Positions 56,185-64,000 of a stretch of 64,000 bases of DNA are shown here, piece after piece; position 1 is the stretch's first letter; every line of letters begins with the position of its first letter. Source of the DNA: Myxocyprinus asiaticus (taxonomy: Eukaryota > Chordata > Actinopteri > Cypriniformes > Catostomidae); the NCBI RefSeq assembly GCF_019703515.2, contig NC_059351.1:21529001-21593000 (forward strand), read 5' to 3'. A program made the translations under genes and the position numbers. Under the pieces are notes generated by a model. It saw only the letters and a program-made list of their open reading frames with translations. It had not been told where the DNA came from and did not search any database.

Positions 56185-56706
56185 ATGTCTCATCATTTAC
56201 TCACTCATGCCATCCCAGATGTGTATGGCTTTCTTTCTTCAGCAGAACACAAACGAAGACTTTTAGATGAACGTCTCCACTCTGTAGGTCCATATGATAG
56301 GTGAGGGTGAGATCCAGATCAATATTTAAGTTCTTTTTTACTATAAATATCCACCTTTGACCAGCCCCAACCAGTAGGTGGCTGAATGTAAAAGTGTAGA
56401 TTTATAATAAAAAAAATATTGACTTAAATATTGATCTGTGTCTCACCCACACCTATTATATCACAGAAGACACGGATTTAACCACTGGAGTCTTATGGAA
56501 TACTTTTATGCTGCCTTTGTCCTTTTTGGACCTTCTGATTTCTGGTCAGCTTTCACTTGCATAGTATGGACCTACAGAGCAGAAATATTCTTCTAAAAAT
56601 CTTTATTTGTGTTCTGCAGAACCAAGAAAGTCATACACATTTGGGATGGCACAAGGGTGAGTAAACGATGAGAGAATTTTCAATTTTGGGTGAACTATCC
56701 GTTTGA
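56185..56706. mobile_element. MITE family B, inverted-arm copy
   Basis: The left arm 56185-56300 (CATGCCATCCCAGATGTGTA, TCAGCAGAACACAAACGAAG, TCTGTAGGTCCATA) is the inverse of the right arm 56570-56690 (TATGGACCTACAGAGC, TTGTGTTCTGCAGAACC, CATTTGGGATGGCA). The element ends GGGTGAACTATCCGTTT. It has a foldback structure and no coding capacity. Confidence 0.75.
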
Positions 56707-57002
56707 TATTATTGTTTTATTTTTACATTCAAAAGTCTATTCTAACCAGCAATGGATGAGATTTGAGGAGGATGTTTTAGATGATTACTGCACTCATGCA
56801 AAATCATGTAATGTAAAACATTGCATTTACTACCTTTATCTGTTTTACTTAATCTGGCTAGGGCTATTCGACTTTTTAATTTCTGATTTCTGTTTTCTGA
56901 ATCATCAGTCACATTGATCAATGAAGAAATTATGCTCATTTAGCTGCAGCCTTTTTAAATCTGTAATTTGAATGAGTGTTGTTAAGGCTTCTGGAATATG
57001 TA

Positions 57003-58217
57003 CACTGGTGGCCAAAAGTTTGGAATAATATACAGATTTAGCTGTTTTGGAAGGAAATTGGTACTTTAATTCACCAAAGTGTCATTCAGCTGATCACAGT
57101 ATAGTCAGGACATGACTGAAGTAAAAAAACAGCACCATCACTATTTGAAAAAAGTCATTTTTGATCAAATCTAGACAGGCCCCATTTCCAGCAGCCATCA
57201 CTCCAACACCTTATCCTTGAGTAATCATGCTAAATTGCTAATTTGGTACTAGAAAATCACTTGCTATTATATCAAACACAGTTGAAAGCTATTTGGTTTG
57301 TTAAATGAAGCTTAACATTGTCTTTATGTTTGTTTTTGAGTTGCCACAGTATGCAATAGACTGGCATGTCTTAAGGTCAATATTAGGTCAAAAGTGGCAA
57401 AAAAGAAACAGCTTTCTCTAGAAACTCGTCAGTCAATCATTGCTTTGAGGAATGTAGGCTATACAATGCTTGAAATTGCCAAAAAACTGAAGATTTCATA
57501 CAAGAGTGTACACTACAGTCTTCAAAGACAAAGGACAACTGGCTCTAACAAGGACAGAAAGAGATTTGGAAGGCCAGATGTACAACTAAACAAGAGGATA
57601 AGTACATCAGAGTCTCTAGTTTGAGAAATAAATGCCTCACATGTCCTCAGCTGACAGCTTCATTGAATTCTACCTGCTCAACACCAGTTTAATGTACAAC
57701 AGTAAAGAGAAGACTTAGGTGTGCAGGTCTTATGGGAAGAATTGCAAATAAAAAGCCACTTTTGAAAGAAAAGAAAAGGTTAGAGTGGGCAAAGAAACAC
57801 AGACATTGGACAACAGATAATTGGAAAAGAGTGTTATGGATCTTAACCCCATTGAGCTTTTGTGGATCAGCTAGACTCTAAGGTGCGTGAGAAGTGCCTG
57901 ACAAGACAGCCACATTTATGGCAAGTGCTACAGGAAGCGTGGGTTGAAATGTCACCTGAGTATCTGGACAAATTGACAGCTAGAATGCCAAGGATCTGCA
58001 AAGCTGTCATTGCTGCACGTGGAGGATTTTTTTGACTTTGAAGTAGTTTAAGACGTTCTGAAATGTTTTTTCCAAATTGTAATAGTAATTTTTTCATGTT
58101 ATTAATGTCCTGACTATACATTGTGATCAGTTGAATGCCACTTTGGTGAATAAAAGTACCAATTTCTTTCCATAAGAGCAAAATCTGTATATTATTCCAA
58201 ACTTCTGGCCGCCAGTG
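57003..58217 (+). mobile_element. Tc1-like transposon, internally deleted
   Basis: The left end CACTGGTGGCCAAAAGTTTG and right end CAAACTTCTGGCCGCCAGTG are inverses with one to two changes. TA flanks both sides (57001-57002 and 58218-58219). The inverted repeats extend to the GGAATAATATACAGATTT block and, further in, to CACCAAAGTG..CATTCA. 1215 bp rather than the usual 1.5-1.7 kb, because the middle of the transposase gene is missing. Confidence 0.92.
57394..58035 (+). pseudogene. Tc1-like transposase, catalytic centre deleted
   Basis: The N-terminal frame from 57394 (MAKKKQLSLETRQSIIALR) holds a helix-turn-helix (MLEIAKKLKISYKSVHYSLQ) and an FGRP AT-hook-like motif, then stops at 57622. Frameshifted remnants of the second DNA-binding half follow (about 57640-57830, ending WKRVLW). 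The sequence then jumps straight to DLNPIELLW and the C-terminal region (MPRICKAVIAARGGFF). The DNA between the first catalytic Asp and the Glu motif, over 100 codons, is deleted. No active protein is possible. Confidence 0.88.
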
Positions 58218-58219
58218 TA

Positions 58220-59024
58220 GTTGTTTAGTGGTCGAGGGTAGTGTGGCCTACAGGGATACAGGTTAAAAGTGGGTTGTCCAGTTCCGTGGCTTACAAAGCC
58301 TTATGCCATATTGTTTGTTGAACTCATTCAGTATGCAAGATTCAGAGTGTCAGCCTGGATGTTTACTTACATTCAGACTGCTGATGAGGGTGTACTCTCA
58401 TAGAGGACACACTGACTGCCAATATGACCCCCTCTCCAGAAACCAAATACTGATGATGGTCTCGACAGGCAGAGAGAGTGTTAATGTGTGTTTTTGTGAC
58501 TTATTAGAGTGAATAAGAACCAGTCGGCTGCGCTTTGACAGACTATGACCTTGTGTCCCTGCTGCTAATATGTAATGTTTGTGTTTAAAATGTACTATAT
58601 GTTGAAGGTTGTGAAGAAAATTGACACTAGTTGTCTCAAGGTTATTTGTTATAGTTTTTTTTTTTTTTATACTATTGCTATGATGATAAGACTCTTGCAT
58701 TGAACTTGTGTGAATAAAAGGTAGAAAAAAGACCCAACTGCAAGGCTATCAGGCAGGAATGATCATATATTAAAGGATAGACCTCTTAATGGATCTAAAC
58801 GAGCTTTCCTAAAGGGTTGCTAAAGCTCAACCGGTAGATTTTGGTGCAAATAATGTGAACGTCTTAGATTTGATTCTTAGGTAATGCATTAAGTTGTTCC
58901 CAGGATATTATTTCCTGTGCCATCCAGTTAAAACCCCATGCACACTTCCAAAGAAATCGAAGAACAGCTCACCAGTTTGAACTTTCAGAAAAACTTAACG
59001 GCTGCTGAACACCTTCTTACTGCT
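58220..59024. other. Non-coding stretch
   Basis: No coding or repeat signal beyond T-runs; the small open frames on both strands at 58303-58700 overlap each other and have no domain. Confidence 0.45.
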
Positions 59025-59280
59025 TGTAGCATGGGGGGGCGTGGTCATGTGTCGGTCTGCGGGAGAGGGAGAGTGGTAAGGATCACCTGGGTTATGATGA
59101 CTCTAACACCTGTCTCTAATTATAGTGATGGCAGAGGGAGACCTGAAAAGGCATGCCAGAGTGTCAGAGCAGAGAGAGAGCACCAGAGAGAGAGTGGCAA
59201 GAGATCTTGTGGCCGAATGACCGGCAGCAATAAAAAGCCGTTTTTTTCTGTTAAAAAGACCCTGTTTGAGTTGGCCATTG
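59025..59280 (+). repeat. 5' LTR of the Gmr1-like element (approximate end)
   Basis: TG start matches the 3' copy. AATAAA lies at about 59231, and the sequence runs through CTGTTAAAAAGACCCTG. The exact right border cannot be fixed because the 3' LTR is truncated. Confidence 0.65.
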
Positions 59281-59295
59281 CAAAGTCAAGCCCTC

Positions 59296-60132
59296 ATGGA
59301 CATCCTGGACCTTTTTGAGAAGATGGCAGAGGTATGGAAGTGGCCTCCTGACCAGTGGGCAGCCCATTTATGGACCTTGCTCTCCGGGGAGGCATAGCTT
59401 GTGGCACAACAACTTCCCACCACCAGCCTCCTTAATAACAAACACCTGAAGAAGTCCATCCAGCAACGGGTCGGTCATAGCCCCGAACAGAGCCATCAGC
59501 TCTTCAGGTCCTTGAGTTTTGGGAAGCACAGTCGCCCGTTAGCTTTTGCCCAAAAACAGGGATGCCTGCCGGAAATGGATGCTGGTGGAGGGAACCCGCG
59601 GCGCCATGGATGTTGTCGACCTGGTGGTACTGGAACAGTTCGCCTCCCAGCTTCCTCGAGGTATGTCCGAGTGGGTCAAGTGTCACCACCCGGCGTCGCT
59701 GGAAGAGGCCATCCAGCTGGCAGAGGACTACATGGCGGCGTTTCCAGGAGGCAGATATCCAGTGTTCTTTTGTTCTTCTCCCTCTTGTCTCTCTGTTCTC
59801 TCTCCAACCCCTGTGTCTCATGTTCTTCCCTCTCCCCCCCACCCTGTTCCTCCCAGTCCTGCCCAGTTCTGGCTCCCCAGAAGTGGGGAGGAGCCCTGCC
59901 CAAACCTCATCCCCGGTCCAGGGGACCCCTCCCCTTGTCTGTCCCTCCTACTCCCCCTGTCTCCCTCCGCTATCCCCCCCGGGTTGGTGAGACCACCCCC
60001 ATGAGTGCAGAAGGAAGGCCTGGGCCGGTCTGCTGGAGCTGTGGGGAAGCCGGACATAGTCAGGATTGTTGTCTGGTGATGGAGGTGGGGACATTGATCC
60101 GGATCCCCGACGCTCCACAAGCCGCCCCCTGA
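59296..60132 (+). pseudogene. Gmr1-like gag with SCAN-like region and zinc knuckle, frameshifted
   Basis: Structural gag. The likely start is the ATG at 59296 (MDILDLFEKMAEVWKWP) and an in-frame stop occurs near 59396. A SCAN-like capsid domain follows, split over two frames: SPEQSHQLFRSLSF (59480) then, from about 59560, DACRKWMLVEGTRGAMDVVD, LVVLEQFASQLPRGMSEWV and HPASLEEAIQLAEDYMAAF. These match the alternating helix pattern of SCAN domains, which are known to derive from gag of this element class. A Pro/Ser-rich linker leads to a CX2CX4HX4C zinc knuckle, CWSCGEAGHSQDCC (about 60030), and the frame ends at 60132. Confidence 0.82.
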
Positions 60133-60139
60133 TCGGGCA

Positions 60140-60500
60140 GGGGCATATCGCTAAGAATAAAAGGGGATACACATCAAGCTTTGGTGGATTTGGGTTGTTC
60201 TCAAACCTCTATGCACCAACGCTTGGTGCAAGGCGGGGCATTGGATAAGAACAAACGGGTGAGGTTGAGGTGTGTGCATGGTGACATTCACAAGTATCCA
60301 GTGGTTACCACTGAGATATGATTCAGGAGAACAAGGCATAGAGTCGTGGCCACGGTTAATTCCCGCCTCACCCATCCACTAATTTTGGGAACCAATTGGC
60401 CTGGTTTTAAAAATGTATTGAGGGTAATGTGTGTGGATGGGTCCTGCAAAATAGTGTTGCGGTGTGTGAGACGTGTGATGCTATGGCTGGAGAGGCGGTG
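60140..60500 (+). pseudogene. Gmr1-like protease, active site altered
   Basis: One frame reads ALVDLGCSQTSMHQRLVQGG, then VRLRCVHGDIHKYPV and LTHPLILGTNWPGF, the layout of a retroviral-type aspartic protease (flap and ILG strand in the right order). The catalytic motif, normally D-S/T-G, is DLG here, so the enzyme would be dead. An in-frame TGA follows TTEI (about 60318). Confidence 0.72.
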
Positions 60501-60599
60501 CCAGGGCCGTTGACGTCTGCTCCACATCATGATGACTCAGACGTGGGAGTTCCCGTACTCAGGGGCTTCCCTGAGGGGGATTTCCTTCTGGAGCAGTCA

Positions 60600-61630
60600 C
60601 GTGACGACTCCCTCAAGCATGCCAAGTGAAAGTAATTGATGGTCAACAGCTCCAGCCTAATGTTACGCTCACATACCCGTACTTTTCTATTATTAAAGAG
60701 CGATTGTATCAAGTGACGCAGGACACTCAGATCACAGAAAATACAATGCAACTATTAGTACCAAAGAGCCATCAGGAAACACTCTTCCAGGCAGCTCACT
60801 ATAACTCAATGGCTGGCCACTTAAGTCACGAAAAGACTTTGAACCGCATAATGGCCCATTTCTTTTGGCCGGGCATTCATGGAGACGTACGCAAATGGTG
60901 TGTGACGTGCCGTGAATGTCAGTTCGTGAATCCACCGGCCACCCCAAAAGCCTCTGCTTTTGGTCGAGGTCCCCTTCGAGAGAATTGGCATGGACCTCAT
61001 CGGGCCATTAGAGTGGACAGCACGCGGCCATTGCTTTGTATTAGTTCTGGTGGACTATGCAATGTGATATCTGGAAGCAGTGCTTCTACGCAACATCTAA
61101 ACACGCAGTGTTGTGGAGGCACACTTCAAAATGATCTCCCGAGTGGGGATTCCAAAGGAGATTCTCACTGACCAAGGCACAACATTTATTACTACGCAAA
61201 CTGTACGAATTATTAGGCATTAAATTGATTCACATCAGCGTTTATCACCCACAAACCGACGGGTTGGTCGAATGATTTAATAAGACCTTGAAAAACATGA
61301 TTCGGAAGTTCATTTAGCAAGATGCTAAAAATTGGGATAGTGGCTCGAACCCCTGCTGTTTGCAGTACGAGAGGTCCCACAAGCCTCCACAGGGTTTTAT
61401 ACATTTGAGCTACTGTATGGGTGCCGGCCACGTGGCATGACTGACGTCATATGGGAAGCTTGGGAGGCAGGACCTTCGAATGGCAAAAACCAAATTCAAT
61501 ACGTTCTTGACCTTAGAGCAAATCTCCACACTTTGAGGTAGGTAACACCGTAGAATTTGCTCCAAACTCAAGAACGTCAACGCTGACTGTACGACCCACT
61601 CGACTATGCAAATTCACACAGGGAGATAAA
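60600..61630 (+). pseudogene. Gmr1-like integrase, frameshifted, located upstream of RT
   Basis: The zinc-binding HHCC module lies in the frame 60626-61171: AAHYNSMAGHLSHEKTL, then FFWPGIHGDVRKWCVTCREC. Catalytic core pieces follow in shifted frames: IGMDLIGPLEW (first Asp, about 60992), DQGTTFITT (second Asp, about 61172) and YHPQTDGLVE followed at once by a stop (Glu, about 61276). Downstream, FAVREVPQASTGFTHLS matches the end of the core. At least three frame changes and several stops are present. The three acidic positions are all still encoded. Confidence 0.85.
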
Positions 61631-62596
61631 GTGCTTGTATTGCTGCCCACTTCGAGTTCCAAATTACTCGCCAAGTGGCAAGGACCCTTTGAGGTCACAC
61701 GACGAGTTGGAGATCTCGATTATGAAGTTAAGCAAACGGATAGGGGATGGGAACATCAAACCTACAACCTCAACCTCCTCAAACCATGGAGGGAGGCGGT
61801 GCCTGTAGCCTTTGTGATGGTAATTCCAGAGAGGGTAGAGCTTGGGCTGGAGGTGACTCCCAAACCAAGTTCATTCACTCCGGTCCCTTGTGGAGACCAC
61901 CTTTCATTGTCGCAGCTTACAGACATTGCCCGGTTGCAAGCGGAACTTGTGGACGTGTTTTCACCTCTTCCCGGTCGCACAGAGCACCATATTAAGACCA
62001 CCCCGGGGGTGGTGGTGCGTAGCTGCCCCTATCGCCTTCCTGAACACAAGAAAAAGGTTGTTCAGGAAGAATTAGAGGCAATGCTTGAAATGGGTGTCAT
62101 AAAAGAGTCACACAGCGATTGGGCTAGCCCATTAGTTCTGGTACTAAAGAGCGACAGCTCGGTCCAGTTCTGTGTTCATTACCGGAAAGTGAATGCGGTG
62201 TCCAAATTTGATGCTTATCCAATGCCACGAATTGACGAGTTACTCGATCGGTTGGGTTCGGCTCAATTTTACTTGATACTGGACTTAACAAAGTGTTATG
62301 GGCAGATCCCTTTAACTCCAATATCCCGAGAAAAAACGGCTTTTTCTACACCGTTCGGATTACACCAATTCGTGATGCTTCCATTCGGTTTATTCGGAGC
62401 CCCCACCATATTTCAGCGCCTCATGGACAAGATCCTCAGACCGCATACGGCATATGCTGCCGCATATCTAGGCGATATCATCATTTATAGTAATGACTGG
62501 CGGCGGCATATGCAACATCTGAGGGCAGTCCTGAGAGCGCTGCGATGGGCGGGACTCATGGCCAACCCGAAGAAGTGTGCGACGGGTGGAAGTTAA
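61631..62596 (+). pseudogene. Gmr1-like integrase C-terminus fused to reverse transcriptase, YLGD active site
   Basis: A 321-codon open frame begins within the integrase: KWQGPFEVTRRVGDLDYEV is the GPY/F module (residues about 14-34). It continues without a stop into RT: LPGRTEHHIKTTPGVVV, CPYRLPEHKKKVVQEELEAM, MGVIKESHSDWASPLVLVLK, FCVHYRKVNAVSKFDAYPMP, FYLILDLTKCYGQIPL (catalytic Asp in LDL), FGLHQFVMLPFGLFGAPTIF and AAYLGDIIIYS. The last motif should be Y-L-D-D; the first Asp of the pair is Gly, which should abolish polymerase activity. A frameshift at about 62580 passes the frame to the next segment. Confidence 0.9.
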
Positions 62597-63000
62597 GTAT
62601 CTGGGGTTCCACTTGGGTCATGGGCAGGTGCGTCCACAGGTTAACAGAACCACAGCGATCGTGGCCTGTCCGGCGCCCAAGACCAAAAAGGAGGTAAGGC
62701 AGTTTTTGGGGTTGGCTGGCTACTACCGAAGGTTTGTGCCTAGTTACTCTGATGTCACCAGCCCACTGACTGACCTTACTAAAAAGGGGGCCCCCGATCT
62801 GGTCCAGTGGACGGAGTATGCCAATAGGCTTTACTGAAGGTGGGGGACCACTTTTGCATGCTCCTGACTTCTCTCTCCCCTTTATTTTACAGACTGATGT
62901 GTCTGACAGGGGGCTAGGAGCAGTGCTCTCGCAGGAGGTGGGGGGAGGAACGGCTGACTGATGGTCATGGCTGACTTTCTCTCCAGAAATGGGGGGGGGG
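62577..63000 (+). pseudogene. Gmr1-like RT thumb and truncated RNase H
   Basis: The frame from 62577 reads VKYLGFHLGHGQVRP, then KKEVRQFLGLAGYYRRFVPS and SPLTDLTKKGAPDLVQW, the RT thumb and connection, and stops at 62835. RNase H begins FILQTDVSDRGLGAVLSQEV (about 62885), then the sequence jumps to MADFLSRNGGG just before the 3' LTR. Nearly all of RNase H after the first acidic motif is deleted. Confidence 0.83.
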
Positions 63001-63048
63001 GGGTGGGCAGGCCGGATGTTGCCCCGGCCTGAGTTGGCGGTGGGGGTA

Positions 63049-63120
63049 TGTGGCATGGTGGGGCGTGGTCATGTGTCGGTCTGCGGGAGAGGGAGAGCAG
63101 TAAGGATCGTCACCTGAGTA
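63049..63120 (+). repeat. Truncated 3' LTR of the Gmr1-like element
   Basis: TGTGGCATGGTGGGGCGTGG then GGTCTGCGGGAGAGGG, matching 59025-59090. Homology stops near CACCTGAGTAATG. Confidence 0.85.
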
Positions 63121-64000
63121 ATGTAAGAACTTTGGTATTATAAATGTTCACGGGATGGGTTAAAGTGCCCGTGTACCTCCACCATTATATGTAGGAAAAC
63201 AGTATGTGTGAGCTAGGAATTAAATTAAACTGTTTTTATTCTACATTATTATGTAAGGAAACTTATAATGGAATTAGTCGCATTCGACAACCATTATAAA
63301 TTAGATAAATGACAAATAACTAGATTATTTTTCTGAATAAAATTTCCACCTTTAAAATTATAATACAATGTCTTGTTGTATCCGCTCACAATTTCTATTG
63401 TAAGGAATTAGTTTTAATAAGGGAATTATGGTTAATTCATTTATTGGAGTAATATTATTCTCATGGCTTACTGAAAATAATATCACACATATTTAGGTAT
63501 AGCTTTGAAGCAAAATCTTTTAAAAACAGGGATGAGATTATTTATCAAAATACACCACAGTCAAATTATCTTTGAATACAGACAAACTCTATTGCTATTC
63601 TAAACAAATCTCCTGAGTTTTCCTTGGACTCTACATGGCATGGAGGCTGCAGAGCTGAAGAGCAAGAGACAGGACCAAGAGACTGTTCCAAGAGCAGTTC
63701 TAAGAGCAGTTCTAAGAGTTTTTCCTTGGTAGGGAAGTTTGAACTGAAATTGGCCACACCCCAAAGGTGTCCTGAGTCAATCAGAAGTGACTTTTCAGAG
63801 TCACATGGTCGACTGGTCTATCCTTTTCAAAGTTGATTTACAATCCTTTGTGTGAAGGATCCTTTCATCTCTCAAAAATAGTGCATGTTTACACATGAAC
63901 TTTTATATCTTGAAAACAGTGCAAGAGACATGACATCTGTTGTCATCAACATTCTCTATGTAAACAAGCAAGCATTTACATACTAAATGTGACATGCTTT
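63121..64000. other. Non-coding window end
   Basis: AT-rich with no coding signal. A small tandem repeat of AAGAGCAGTTCT (two to three units) lies at 63687-63722. Confidence 0.5.

Larger units (their letters stand above)
59025..63120 (+). mobile_element. Gmr1-like Ty3/gypsy retrotransposon with integrase before reverse transcriptase
   Basis: The 5' LTR starts TGTAGCATGG at 59025 and the 3' LTR starts TGTGGCATGG at 63049. Both continue GGGCGTGGTCATGTGTCGGT and CTGCGGGAGAGGGAGAG, but the 3' LTR is cut off after about 70 bp. Internal order is gag (SCAN-like, zinc knuckle), protease, integrase, then reverse transcriptase and RNase H. Integrase upstream of RT is the hallmark of Gmr1-like elements, unlike the chromovirus at 20020. 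The integrase C-terminus and RT share one open frame (61631-62596), so the order is not an assembly or rearrangement artefact. Stops, frameshifts, active-site changes and an RNase H deletion make it inactive. Confidence 0.9.

Noticed and set aside
59504..60172. Minus-strand open frames of 74-112 codons in the Gmr1-like gag
   Set aside because: Antisense of Pro/Ser-rich gag linker; no independent evidence.

Overview
The window looks like repeat-rich, gene-poor DNA from a teleost fish, most likely a cypriniform. The basis is the repeat content, not any host gene: DIRS-type, Ty3/gypsy and Gmr1-like retroelements, Tc1-like, piggyBac-like and CAGTGTTGGG-ended (hAT-like) DNA elements, a tRNA-derived SINE of a type I associate with cyprinids, and many AT, CA, GATA and TG microsatellites. 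The species assignment is inference. I could not identify a single exon of an ordinary host gene in 64 kb; nearly every convincing coding signal belongs to a mobile element.

Layout. 1-4.4 kb: fragment of a palindromic MITE (family A), then a 3.7 kb stretch bounded by CAGTGTTGGG-type ends, then a repeat (family C). 4.4-6.0 kb: a Tc1-like transposon with intact ends and an uninterrupted transposase frame. 6.4-11.2 kb: DIRS copy 1, with inverted terminal repeats and internal complementary region, gag, truncated RT and RNase H, but no tyrosine recombinase. 11.2-20 kb: microsatellites, a tRNA-derived SINE, a short hAT-like repeat and a second SINE-like repeat. 20.0-25.0 kb: complete but broken Ty3/gypsy chromovirus with two LTRs and a perfect 5-bp target duplication. 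25-29.4 kb: mostly non-coding, with a possible THAP-domain pseudogene near 26.8 kb. 29.5-32.5 kb: DIRS copy 2, keeping gag and tyrosine recombinase but lacking RT and most of RNase H, abutted by an 80-bp minisatellite. 34.4-38.3 kb: hAT-like element and two full-length family A MITEs. 38.6-39.4 kb: 3' end of another LTR retroelement. 39.5-49 kb: microsatellites, MITEs, a tandem duplication around TG repeats. 49.9-50.4 kb: solo LTR with perfect target duplication. 50.8-52.7 kb: piggyBac-like element inserted in a family A MITE. 52.8-55.9 kb: a duplicated segment with Tc1 remnants, one copy sitting inside another family A MITE. 57.0-58.2 kb: internally deleted Tc1-like element. 59.0-63.1 kb: Gmr1-like retrotransposon with integrase upstream of reverse transcriptase and a SCAN-like gag.

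How the parts relate. The elements form nested layers: the Tc1 and DIRS copy 1 split a family C repeat; piggyBac splits a family A MITE and itself carries another repeat; a duplicated block splits a second family A MITE. Only the Tc1-like transposase looks able to make a full protein. The two DIRS copies have complementary deletions, and the Gmr1-like element carries substitutions in both the protease and the RT active-site motifs. I saw no evidence of a new multi-gene system; the points most worth following are the intact Tc1, the complementary DIRS pair, the Gmr1/SCAN element and the family A palindromic MITE.
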